Shown here in pieces: positions 1 through 7,215 of a stretch of 22,024 nt of DNA; position 1 is the first letter of the stretch, and the number at the start of each line of letters is the position of its first letter. A program made the translations under genes and the position numbers. The notes beneath the pieces are model-generated. The model had not been told where the DNA came from, ran no database searches, and saw only the letters and a list, made by a program, of their open reading frames with translations. Origin of the DNA: a virus. The DNA lies in the IMG/VR virus record IMGVR_UViG_3300024518_002090, positions 1 to 22,024 of that record. One strand, 5' to 3'.

Positions 1-343
1 GTTCACAATGCCCTTCCCTCCCTCTGTGGGGGCTTGCTGGCGCGTCTTTGCTAACCGCTCAATACTTAGTAAGCGCGGGCGGGAATACAGGGAGGCGGCA
101 ATACAGGCAATAAAGGATCAGGGGTTAAGCGGTGAAAAATTGGATTCGAGGCTTAGCGTTTATATAAGAATGCACCCGCCAACACTCGCTAAGCGTGATG
201 TTGATAATTTCCTAAAGGCCCCACTTGACGCGCTAACTCATGCAGGATTTTGGGTTGACGACGAACAGATAGACAAGCTAACAATATGCAGAGCTGAAAA
301 AATAAAAGGGGGAAAGTTAATTGTCACTGTTAGAGAAATTTAA
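1..343 (+). CDS. rusA: RusA-family Holliday junction resolvase, 5' end cut by window
   Basis: Likely a RusA-family endonuclease that cuts Holliday junctions during phage recombination and replication. The frame is open to the window edge (codons Phe-Thr precede Met at 8-10), and FTMPFPPS lines up with the N-terminal ITLPWPPS of E. coli RusA, so the true start is probably just upstream of the window. Counting from the Met at 8, the family's acidic active site is visible: Asp64 and Asp66 in KRDVDN, Lys70 a few residues on, and Asp84/Asp85 in WVDDEQ. At 111 residues from that Met it is close to the 120 of E. coli RusA. The next small gene starts inside its last codons, so the two are co-transcribed. 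Family assignment is from motif recall; the active-site residues are directly visible. Confidence 0.88.
   Translation, partial: FTMPFPPSVGACWRVFANRSILSKRGREYREAAIQAIKDQGLSGEKLDSRLSVYIRMHPPTLAKRDVDNFLKAPLDALTHAGFWVDDEQIDKLTICRAEKIKGGKLIVTVREI
306..315 (+). promoter_or_regulatory. Ribosome binding site for the TTG-started 49-aa gene
   Basis: A purine-rich AGGGGGAAAG lies 5 bases before a TTG codon at 321. It is the reason for calling a gene at that TTG although no ATG is available in the frame. Confidence 0.5.
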
Positions 344-470
344 ATTGTGGCTGCGGAGCTTGGATAATCACCCACCTGCTGAATTATTTATTGGTGGGTT
401 AATCATAGTCGCGTACACCGGTATATTGGTTCATGGCTATATTTTGGCGAGGACGCTTGGTCATGGCTGA
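321..470 (+). CDS. Small single-pass membrane protein, TTG start
   Basis: A 49-residue protein read from TTG at 321 to TGA at 468-470. It has a basic amphipathic start (LLEKFKLWLRSL), then one hydrophobic stretch at about residues 22-43 (LFIGGLIIVAYTGILVHGY) that fits a single transmembrane helix, and a short tail. It overlaps the end of rusA by 23 bases and the preferred start of the NinB-like gene by 8 bases, which is typical of tightly packed phage operons, and it has a good purine-rich site upstream. I do not recognise the family. A holin-like or membrane-anchoring role is possible, but no lysis genes surround it. The TTG start and small size make it easy to miss; the overlap pattern and membrane helix are the main support. 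Confidence 0.6.
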   Translation: MSLLEKFKLWLRSLDNHPPAELFIGGLIIVAYTGILVHGYILARTLGHG

Positions 471-930
471 AGGATTCACGGTAAATTCAAAGCACACCCT
501 AGATTTTGCTATCAACTGGCTTAAGGATAACTTTGAAAAGAACAAATACAGCACGTATTCAGTCAGGCATGGTGCAGACCGCTCCATAGATCAAAATGCG
601 CTGTTTCATGTTTGGGCGCTTGAGTATGGATGCCATCTTTCTAAGTTACACCCAAAGGGCTTAGAGACGCTTGCACGCGAAGCAATCATTGAGCAAACAA
701 AGAGAGCGGCTAAGCGTAAGTTTTATTCAGAGTTCAGATATTCATGGATGGTAATTGTATTAACTGATCCGTTTACTGGTGAATCAAAGAAAGATTTGCG
801 AAGCAGTAAGGGATACAAAACCGCTGAAATGTTTGAGTTTTTAACTTGGCTGCAAGCAACCGCCATTAACGACGGGTGCTTGCTTGAGAGTAAAGGTGAA
901 TTTGCTAAGAAACAGCGTGATCAACCTTAG
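463..930 (+). CDS. NinB-like recombination protein
   Basis: A 155-residue protein resembling the NinB (lambda Orf) group, which binds single-stranded DNA and assists phage recombination. The clearest resemblance is RSIDQNALFHVWALEYG at about residues 40-56, which parallels RSLDQNRKLWACL of lambda NinB; lengths are similar (lambda NinB is 146). A central basic segment (TKRAAKRKFY) and a C-terminal SKGYKTAEMFEFLTWLQ helix follow. The frame opens at 433, but I chose ATG 463 because GAGG lies about 10 bases upstream and because the protein then starts MAEGFTVNSK, without the ill-fitting leader. It overlaps the stop of the small membrane gene. The location next to rusA, as in lambda nin regions, supports the call. 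The similarity is short, so the family is likely rather than certain. Confidence 0.6.
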   Translation: MAEGFTVNSKHTLDFAINWLKDNFEKNKYSTYSVRHGADRSIDQNALFHVWALEYGCHLSKLHPKGLETLAREAIIEQTKRAAKRKFYSEFRYSWMVIVLTDPFTGESKKDLRSSKGYKTAEMFEFLTWLQATAINDGCLLESKGEFAKKQRDQP

Positions 931-983
931 GGGGTTCTCGCTCCATTACTTATAATTGAAAAGCCCTACACTGGTATAGATAA

Positions 984-1550
984 ATGAAAAATATATTATT
1001 AGTATCGGTATTGTTTTTATCCGCATGTGGCGGTTCAGGCGACACCAGGCAAGAGCCTAAGGATAATCCCGCCGTGCCACAGAAGGATGTGCGATTTTTA
1101 GTGGCGGGTCAGTCAAACGCAGTGAGATGCGACTGGGATTATCTAGATATCAGCTATAAAAGCATAGCTGTAGGGTCACAATCCATTCAGGATTTAATTG
1201 ATATTTATGTAGATCAAGACTACGCCGCCTACGACGGTATATTGTTTGTGCACGGCGAGCAGGATGCCTACCTACTAACGGACCCAAAAATATATGTAGA
1301 TAAAGTTGAGGAGTACAGAAAAATGATAGGGCTTCCTATTTATATTTCGACGGTCGGTTATGATTTTAGATACTCCGGCAATCACGACCAAATCAGGGAT
1401 GCGGTAAACAGCGAAGCTAAGGCGAATAAAAACTGGACTGTAACTTTTAACGAGGCCCAGTATTTTCCTGAGTTAGGCAACCTTCTCGGAGATGGCGTTC
1501 ACTTTAACCAACAAGGCTGCGAGATGATGATGGATTATATTTTACCTTAG
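984..1550 (+). CDS. Lipoprotein with SGNH / sialate O-acetylesterase-type domain
   Basis: A 188-residue secreted esterase candidate. Residues 1-15 form a lipoprotein signal peptide ending in LSAC, so Cys15 should be lipidated; a Gly/Ser/Asp-rich linker follows. The rest carries SGNH-hydrolase blocks: GQSN at 42-45 with the presumed nucleophile Ser44, HGEQDA at 90-95 (block III-like), and DGVH at 170-173 with the presumed acid/base pair Asp170 and His173. The GQSN and GEQDA pattern is that of sialate O-acetylesterase-like carbohydrate esterases, which remove acetyl groups from sugars. It is short for the family, but all blocks are present. Residue after Cys15 is Gly, not Asp, so outer-membrane sorting is expected. 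No clear Shine-Dalgarno is seen before ATG 984. Its stop lies 4 bp from the convergent tailspike stop. A role in altering host surface glycan is inferred from context. Confidence 0.75.
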   Translation: MKNILLVSVLFLSACGGSGDTRQEPKDNPAVPQKDVRFLVAGQSNAVRCDWDYLDISYKSIAVGSQSIQDLIDIYVDQDYAAYDGILFVHGEQDAYLLTDPKIYVDKVEEYRKMIGLPIYISTVGYDFRYSGNHDQIRDAVNSEAKANKNWTVTFNEAQYFPELGNLLGDGVHFNQQGCEMMMDYILP

Positions 1551-1554
1551 CAGG

Positions 1555-3294
1555 CTAAAGCTGCATTATTCCGTAAAACCATATATTACCGAAATACATT
1601 CTAGCCTCACTAGATCTATCCGACCCGTCAAACTTTATCAATCTGTTTGAGTTTTTATTAAAGTTGAAGCTCATAGATGTTGTTTCTGCGCCAGTGTACA
1701 GATCTAATGCCCCGCCGTTAACGTATATAAAATTCACAGTCGCTGTATTATCGCCGACGACTTTTAATGAGGGTATGTATGGGACTATGCCGCCTGTCGA
1801 ACTTGGAGTTAAGCTAACATCACTGCCCAAGCAAAATGAATGTGAAAGCTCCAGATTACCGGCGCTATAAGACATATCCGCAAGTGGATTCACCGCATTT
1901 GTGGTGTAAATAGTCCCTTGATCCGTGCCCATTGACACCTTCCATCCCACACCATTCCAGTAAACCCTCCCCGCAACCGTCTTATTTAGCGAGGCTCTGA
2001 ACGCAATCGCGCTAGTCGATACTGATGACCCTATCACCATGCCCTGAGCGCCTGCTATTGTCTCATCAGGCCCAACCATCATCGTTAAAACCTTAGAGTA
2101 AGTTTTAGTGAACGGGACTAACAGTCCGTAGCCTGACGCATCGGATCTGACAGGTACGGAATCATTAACACCTAGCGGCTCATGGGAGCTATCTTTTATC
2201 CACTCCCATACGTCTGTACCAAATACGGTAATAGTTCCCGTCGCGGGTGTAGTTAGGCCCGAATCAACTAAAACTCTATATGTATCTACGTTGTCAACCT
2301 GAGCTATTTCTGCGGTTCCGTTGTACCCAGTTTCGACAGCCCCCTGTATAAAAACAAAATCTCCAACAGCCCTGCCGTGAGCAACTTCATTAACAATCCC
2401 GGAAGTCCCGCTGCGTGTAATGCCCGCTACCGCTGTTGGTTGCTCTTGTCGTATTGTCCCGCAAATAATTTCTATCCCTTTGTCTTTTAACTCTGGTGCA
2501 TGGGAGTATCCGTATATAGCACCAGCCGAGTGGCCAATAGCGTTTAAGTCGTCTGCTGTATCCGTTCCGGCAAGCTCAGTGGCAAGGTCGCCAAGAAACA
2601 CAAACGCGGTAGTACCTACCGATGCCCCAGACGAAACGTATCCGCTGGCAGACGCAGAAACTATGACTACGCTTGCTGCCGCCGACGCTGATGTAAATTT
2701 AGCTGTATCATCTGCAACCCCGTCGCCTACTGGTGCCCACCAGTCTAGATGTGCGGAACCACTGAAGCCCCTAACCGCCGCAAAACTCCCCCCAGTAATG
2801 ATAGTCCCAGCATTATCAACATTCGACCCAATAGCCTCTATAACGAAATCACCGGTTATTCCTGAGCCTGTGACCTTTACAACATCCCCCGCCACATAAT
2901 CACTAGCCGCTAATGCTGTGCGTAGTAGTGCGTAGGTGGCCTGGGTTTGATTGTCCAAGTAGTCCTGCAAAAGCCTATCTGTGCCGTTAATCTCAACTGT
3001 GATATTAGTCGCGCCAAGTATCGCACCGCTTAGATCCTCAAAAACTGGAACACCATCAACGTCATCAACTATGAAGGAATAATCACCGTCTAAATACAGC
3101 TTTTGCGCTACCTTCCCGCCAGAGGTTAGCGTCTGAGTGGTTGCAGCCGGAAGCGTTAAAGCAGCGTCAAGATAGGGCGTCTTAACGTTAGTCTTTGCAT
3201 CTTGATTTGGCAGCCCAAAATATACAGTGCCAAGGGCGTTAACCTCGCCGGAGTCAAGGAAAAAAGGTACGTCTGTGTTTATAAATCTGCTCAT
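1555..3294 (-). CDS. Tailspike with P22-type head-binding domain
   Basis: The receptor-binding tailspike, expected as a trimer on the tail. Residues 1 to about 90 resemble the P22 gp9 head-binding domain: GTVYFGLPNQDAKTN, TLTSGGKVAQKLYLDGDYSF and a closing VFEDLSG match the pattern of that fold (G.iYIG, G..V.dG, Y.i.v.d). The motif GDGVADDT at 190-197 marks the usual entry into a tailspike body domain. Residues about 292-357 contain an AHGRAVGDFVFIQGA.....YNGT segment, a small beta domain common in phage fibres. The remainder, to 579, is Ser/Gly/Thr-rich beta sequence. It is shorter than P22 gp9 (666), and I cannot identify catalytic residues, so enzymatic cleavage of polysaccharide is not shown. 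GAGGA lies just upstream of the ATG, and the gene follows the ejection genes as the last in the late operon. Confidence 0.85.
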   Translation of the reverse strand: MSRFINTDVPFFLDSGEVNALGTVYFGLPNQDAKTNVKTPYLDAALTLPAATTQTLTSGGKVAQKLYLDGDYSFIVDDVDGVPVFEDLSGAILGATNITVEINGTDRLLQDYLDNQTQATYALLRTALAASDYVAGDVVKVTGSGITGDFVIEAIGSNVDNAGTIITGGSFAAVRGFSGSAHLDWWAPVGDGVADDTAKFTSASAAASVVIVSASASGYVSSGASVGTTAFVFLGDLATELAGTDTADDLNAIGHSAGAIYGYSHAPELKDKGIEIICGTIRQEQPTAVAGITRSGTSGIVNEVAHGRAVGDFVFIQGAVETGYNGTAEIAQVDNVDTYRVLVDSGLTTPATGTITVFGTDVWEWIKDSSHEPLGVNDSVPVRSDASGYGLLVPFTKTYSKVLTMMVGPDETIAGAQGMVIGSSVSTSAIAFRASLNKTVAGRVYWNGVGWKVSMGTDQGTIYTTNAVNPLADMSYSAGNLELSHSFCLGSDVSLTPSSTGGIVPYIPSLKVVGDNTATVNFIYVNGGALDLYTGAETTSMSFNFNKNSNRLIKFDGSDRSSEARMYFGNIWFYGIMQL

Positions 3295-3295
3295 T

Positions 3296-4843
3296 TTATT
3301 CCTCTTGTGCTACGGCTGGCACAGCTATTGCCGCGCTTGATGCTGCTAATGATTGTCTTAGTGTTCCCGCCCTAGCAACCGCCTCTTGAATTATTGGGGT
3401 AGAGCTTTTTACTAATGCTAGGTTTAAATCTGGCCGCATTAATAATGACGCTAGATCTTCAGCGCTTCTTTCGGCTTTCGGTGTATTTCTTAGGTAGACC
3501 TTTGCTAGCCTATCAGCATCAGCACCGGCCCGTATAAGTTGGTTGGTCATTCTCGCAGAGTTGTGCGTGAGATTCCTTGCAAGCTTGTGTGATATTGTTC
3601 CAACTGTAGGCAGCAATATAAGCCCAATTCCGCCAGCTAGTGACCCGTCTATAACTAAAGCCGTAGCCCCGCCGCCAACCGTACCGCTAGCGAGCGCATT
3701 CAAAACTGTGCTTTGCTTCCCTTCACCCCAGCCAAGCTTGCCAATACGCCTTAATGTGTTAGCTGTGGTTGTTCCACGCTCAACCGCTTTCATGGCGTCC
3801 AGCTCAGCACCACTGAAGAATCGGCTTTTCTTTTTATTTTGTATAATCTGCTTAAATTGAATGCGTATGCCGTTTTCAAATCCGCTTTGCTGGCTTTTTG
3901 CCCTCTCGATAGCCTCATCTAAAACTTCAGATTTTCTGGCGCGCCCCCATAGATCTCTAGCTGCTGCAACCTCACGCCCTATGTTTGTTCGGCCTCCAGA
4001 GAACGAGGAAACGCTTATACCCTTCATAAAGTCATCAATGCTATCAACAACGGTTAGGTTTATGGTCTCGTCTGCAAAATTCCCTGCTCTATTAGCCACT
4101 CCCGCCGAGTTCTGTGCGGCGCGTCGAATACCCTCAAGCTCATCAAATGATATCTTTCCGGTTTTCATATCTTCCAAAACATTTAATATATCGGATGATT
4201 GCGGCGTTAGCTTCCTTCCAAGCTTTGATTGTAGAAGTCCCGCGTCATTCGCCTCGCGCAAAGCTTTATCAACAAAAGCGCTAAAGGCTTCAGGCTTAAC
4301 AACTACGCCAGACTCACTAAGGTCGTTATATATTGCCTTACTCGCATCTCTTAACTGTTGAGATGATGGAGCCGCACCACTTACAGCCTCCGCTATTTCT
4401 TTTTTGGTTGGCTCTCTTAGCGCTTGTCTTGCAGCCTCTACCTTTGCTTCACGAGGGATAGCGGGCACACCAATGTCTTGAGTTAGTTCATCTGCCCCAC
4501 CGCGAGCGCCACGAGGACCAATAGGGACCAGTGAAGCAATACCCGCGAGAGGGCCTGTGATAGCTGCTGTTTTAAGGGCTTGCTCTGTATCAGCCCCCTT
4601 TCCCTTAGCCAATACAAAGCCTTCTGTTGCACCTAAGCCACCTTGCGCAAGTCCACGCGTTAATGCTGTTTTACCAAAAGCGGATACAGGCCCGCCAGCC
4701 GCCAAAAATGGGGCCGTTTCGCCTAATATCTCGCCACCACCAACCGCTCCAGGCTGTTGAGCTTTAAGCCCTTCAACCCCCAGCTTTGAAATCGGGTCTT
4801 CCTGCTCTGCCAAGCCAACACCGCGACCAACTTTAGCGAATCC
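3296..4843 (-). CDS. gp16-position ejection protein, 3' part after in-frame TGA
   Basis: The larger part of an internal virion protein that should exit with the DNA during infection, in the place of P22 gp16. It is in the same frame as the upstream fragment and is separated from it only by a TGA at 4844-4846, so the intact gene would span 3296-5227 (643 codons; P22 gp16 is 609). The residues just after the stop, GFAKVGRGVGLAEQEDP, are typical of the middle of such proteins, not an N-terminus. Next comes a Gly/Ala-rich hydrophobic stretch (about 30 residues further), long helical regions, and a second hydrophobic segment (TALVIDGSLAGGIGLILLPTVG) that could insert into membrane. No ATG lies near the break; a TTG at 4811-4813 is the only early start candidate and lacks a clear ribosome site. 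It may be an unexpressed remnant or made by readthrough. Confidence 0.7.
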   Translation of the reverse strand, partial: GFAKVGRGVGLAEQEDPISKLGVEGLKAQQPGAVGGGEILGETAPFLAAGGPVSAFGKTALTRGLAQGGLGATEGFVLAKGKGADTEQALKTAAITGPLAGIASLVPIGPRGARGGADELTQDIGVPAIPREAKVEAARQALREPTKKEIAEAVSGAAPSSQQLRDASKAIYNDLSESGVVVKPEAFSAFVDKALREANDAGLLQSKLGRKLTPQSSDILNVLEDMKTGKISFDELEGIRRAAQNSAGVANRAGNFADETINLTVVDSIDDFMKGISVSSFSGGRTNIGREVAAARDLWGRARKSEVLDEAIERAKSQQSGFENGIRIQFKQIIQNKKKSRFFSGAELDAMKAVERGTTTANTLRRIGKLGWGEGKQSTVLNALASGTVGGGATALVIDGSLAGGIGLILLPTVGTISHKLARNLTHNSARMTNQLIRAGADADRLAKVYLRNTPKAERSAEDLASLLMRPDLNLALVKSSTPIIQEAVARAGTLRQSLAASSAAIAVPAVAQEE

Positions 4844-4846
4844 TCA
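4844..4846 (-). other. In-frame TGA interrupting the ejection-protein gene
   Basis: The codon after LEAFLVGTG is TGA, and the same frame continues open for 515 codons after it. One base change (for example CGA, GGA, TGG or TCA) would restore a 643-codon gene. TGA is the normal stop of several neighbouring genes (ends at 9100, 10452 and 16640), so the genetic code is not globally altered. Confidence 0.8.
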
Positions 4847-5227
4847 ACCAGTACCCACCAAGAATGCCTCTAAGCCGCCAGTACTCTCTATAAGTTCAGC
4901 TAGTTCAGGTTTAACAAGTCGAATCTGCTCAAGCTCTGCCGCCTGCCTGCGATTGCTTATTGCTGCCGCTCTAGGCTGTCCGCGACGCCTACGGTCCCCC
5001 GTATCAGGTAGTGGGAATCTAGATTCAATGTCTGCAAGTACGTTTTCTGGTAATCCCTCAAGAGGGTCCACCTTTGGCGCGTCAAGCTCGTGAACAGTTC
5101 GGCTTCGTCCGCGCCTTTGTGTTTCTCTTGGTGCGGCCTGAGCTTCTGGTTGTTGCGCTTGCTGGTCAGGTATTAAATCTGCAAACGATCCAGCCTGTTT
5201 TGGAATTAGATCATCAAAAGATCCCAC
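4844..5227 (-). CDS. gp16-position ejection protein, 5' part before in-frame TGA
   Basis: The N-terminal 127 residues of the split ejection protein. It starts at GTG 5225-5227, preceded by AGGGGG at a good distance, and the GTG overlaps the TAG of the upstream gene by one base. It opens with a tandem short motif, GSFDDLIP then GSFADLIP, which I recognise as a recurrent N-terminal linear motif of phage internal virion proteins, probably for docking to a partner. A Gln/Ala/Pro-rich linker, a basic patch (RRGRSR and RRRRGQPR) and a helical segment (QAAELEQIRLVKPELAELI) follow. The fragment ends abruptly at VGTG. It could persist as a short docking peptide if the TGA is real and never read through, but the continuous frame argues that the two parts belong together. 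Confidence 0.7.
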   Translation of the reverse strand: MGSFDDLIPKQAGSFADLIPDQQAQQPEAQAAPRETQRRGRSRTVHELDAPKVDPLEGLPENVLADIESRFPLPDTGDRRRRGQPRAAAISNRRQAAELEQIRLVKPELAELIESTGGLEAFLVGTG

Positions 5228-6531
5228 TATTGACCCCCTGTAAGCTGCTGAAGTCTTTGCATTACAGCTTCGCGATCTGCACCAGCCGCGATTGCTGCCT
5301 CTGCCTCTTGTGTTAGCGCTTGAATATCCACGACTGGAGGTGCTGCACTTGGCTGCTTAACAAGAAACCCCTCTCTTGTTGATTTGGCTAGCTGATTTCT
5401 TTCTGCTGATTTAGTAAAAACAGCCCTTATGGTGCGAAGCTCTTTACGGGCTAGATCATCGCTAATTAATGGATTGCTTAATAATGTGGCTGATTTTTCT
5501 AGGGTTTTCGATTCGCTATCACTTATAGTTCCCTGCCCTTTAAGCTTCTGACGAGACTCAAGAGAGACCAGCCCTCTAATTTGGTCTAACTCTGCAATAA
5601 CATCAATAGCTTCCTGTGATCTAAAGGTGTCGGGCGTGTTGGTTATCAGCTTTCCAAAACCAGAGGAGAACCTATCACCGGTAAGTAGGCCGTTTATTTG
5701 GCTGACAACTCTGTTAGCTTCATCCATAGCCGCCGTTTTGGCTGTTATTACGCTCTGCCGCTCCTCCTCATTTTTTATTTTTGTCTCGTCCATAGCTAGC
5801 AGTTTAGCCGCTAGGCTGGCTGCACCTAGCGGCGTATCTGCTTCTGCGGCACCTACAGCCGTAGCCACCTTGCCAGCAATATCAGCCTTGGACTTTGCAA
5901 CCGGATCGGTCAAGTCTTCTCTCGCTATTGTTATATCAGCGGACCCTTGAGATCGAGCTTTAATTCCCGATTGCCGCAACGCTACCTCTCGACGCGCTTC
6001 CGTCTCGGTGAAGGGCTGCTTTGTTTCTGGATTGACCGCACCAATAAGCGCCTGCACTTGACCCTCTGTTTCCCTTTCTTTTGCTGATTTTTGGAATGAT
6101 TTGGGGTCTGAAAAGAAAGCGTTAGCCGTTTGGTATTCATCAATTACGGATTGAGGGTTAGAGTCAAATCGGGCTATATCGTCCTGTATATCAGCGATCA
6201 AAGGCGCTAAGTCTGGATCTTCGTTAAGCAATGGAATAAGCGACTGAAGGGTTCTAACCGTCCCACCCTCGCCTGCGGAAGCAACCGTTCTAGCTATGCT
6301 AGCTTGAGCCTGTCTCTGCTTTAATTTAGCAGCCTTTGCACGCTCTTGATCGCCCTGCAATATAGAGCCAACCTGAAGACCAGCCCTAGGGTCACGGCTT
6401 GCTAAGCTGGACTGAGCCAACCGATCACCACTAAGCGCACGCTCTTGCAGCTTTTGGCTTATATTTCTATTTATAAGTCCGCTTATCCCCTCGGAAAGAG
6501 GTCTCACATCAGCAACAAATGGACTAGCCAT
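5227..6531 (-). CDS. Internal virion / DNA ejection protein in gp20 position
   Basis: A 434-residue, almost wholly helical protein with many Ala, Gln, Lys and Glu residues and no signal peptide or membrane segment. It lies between the gp7-position and gp16-position genes, where P22 encodes gp20, one of three proteins packed in the head and ejected with the DNA. The segment LRGLVSLESRQKL to SDSESKTLEKSATLL at about residues 310-345 resembles a conserved stretch in internal proteins of other podophages; the preceding region is heptad-like and may form coiled coils. It begins 3 bases after the upstream stop and overlaps the next start by one base. Function comes from position and composition; I see no catalytic motif. 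Confidence 0.6.
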   Translation of the reverse strand: MASPFVADVRPLSEGISGLINRNISQKLQERALSGDRLAQSSLASRDPRAGLQVGSILQGDQERAKAAKLKQRQAQASIARTVASAGEGGTVRTLQSLIPLLNEDPDLAPLIADIQDDIARFDSNPQSVIDEYQTANAFFSDPKSFQKSAKERETEGQVQALIGAVNPETKQPFTETEARREVALRQSGIKARSQGSADITIAREDLTDPVAKSKADIAGKVATAVGAAEADTPLGAASLAAKLLAMDETKIKNEEERQSVITAKTAAMDEANRVVSQINGLLTGDRFSSGFGKLITNTPDTFRSQEAIDVIAELDQIRGLVSLESRQKLKGQGTISDSESKTLEKSATLLSNPLISDDLARKELRTIRAVFTKSAERNQLAKSTREGFLVKQPSAAPPVVDIQALTQEAEAAIAAGADREAVMQRLQQLTGGQ

Positions 6532-6533
6532 AA

Positions 6534-7214
6534 CTAAAAACCTTTATTTATATTTAGACCGCCGCCACCAAAGCCACCCGCACCACCGCCCGCAGAAAGC
6601 GCCGAAGAGCCTATGTCGATAATATTACTAAGTCCCGCCGCTCGCGCTTGCAGCCCTCCCTTCGTTCCGCCGCTAATAATGCTGCCAATAACATCCTGAA
6701 GATTGATAGCCGTACCGATACCCGCTTGACCTCTGGAAGCGATATTCTCGCGCCGCCTGTTTAGCTCTTGCTCGATACCTAAAGATAGATTTGCCGGGAT
6801 TCTTGCAGCCTCAGTAGCCGCGGCCCCAGATCTACGCAAGCCTGCACCAGAAAGCGCGGCCTGTGATGCCCTTTGACGCTCAGCAATCAATGGATCAAGA
6901 GCGCCGCCAGATAGTATATCGCCTATGTTAGCCCCAAATCCGCCCGCCGATGCCGACTCCTCCAAAAAGGGTATTTGACGCTGACCAGCCTCAATAGTTG
7001 GATCAAGTAACGGTGCCAAACCCTCAAGCCTAGCCGCTCTAGCAGCCGCATCCTTCTTCAGAGAATCTTGCGCCGTTTGGCCTGATATGGACTTGAAAGC
7101 ATCTTCTAGCGGATCTCCTAGCGTCTGAGCAAAACCAGTTGAACCAGCAATACCGCCCCCGCGCGCATCCAGACCTAGAACGTCGTCGAAAAAATCACCA
7201 CTAAAAAGACCCAT
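6534..7214 (-). CDS. Internal virion / DNA ejection protein in gp7 position
   Basis: A 226-residue Gly/Ala-rich protein. The N-terminus (GLFSGDFFDDVLGLD) is amphipathic, a central helical region carries LRRSGAAATEAARI and LNRRRENIASRGQAGIG, and the C-terminus is a hydrophobic glycine-rich tail (SAGGGAGGFGGGG). This make-up, and its place as the first of three consecutive putative ejection genes, matches P22 gp7, which helps form the trans-envelope channel for DNA entry. P22 gp7 is of similar size (229). Sequence likeness to gp7 itself is weak by eye, so the functional label depends on gene order. It is co-directional and nearly contiguous with its neighbours. Confidence 0.55.
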   Translation of the reverse strand: MGLFSGDFFDDVLGLDARGGGIAGSTGFAQTLGDPLEDAFKSISGQTAQDSLKKDAAARAARLEGLAPLLDPTIEAGQRQIPFLEESASAGGFGANIGDILSGGALDPLIAERQRASQAALSGAGLRRSGAAATEAARIPANLSLGIEQELNRRRENIASRGQAGIGTAINLQDVIGSIISGGTKGGLQARAAGLSNIIDIGSSALSAGGGAGGFGGGGLNINKGF

Positions 7215-7215
7215 G

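Noticed and set aside
433-462. Upstream ATG start for the NinB-like gene
   Set aside because: It lacks a ribosome site, and the ten extra residues come from the overlapping membrane-protein region; ATG 463 has GAGG upstream.
321-470. Holin call for the 49-residue membrane protein
   Set aside because: One transmembrane segment alone is not enough, and there is no endolysin or spanin next to it.
956-980. Promoter TTGAAA ... TATAGA before the esterase gene
   Set aside because: The spacer is only 13 bases; TATAAT at 951-956 has no good -35 partner.
2420-2899. 159-codon plus-strand frame opposite the tailspike
   Set aside because: It is antisense to a well-supported gene, has low-complexity Pro/Ala/Ser composition and no family likeness.
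4844-4846. Selenocysteine or a TGA-recoding phage as the explanation of the split gene
   Set aside because: No selenocysteine insertion hairpin is evident just after the codon, and TGA ends several other genes here.
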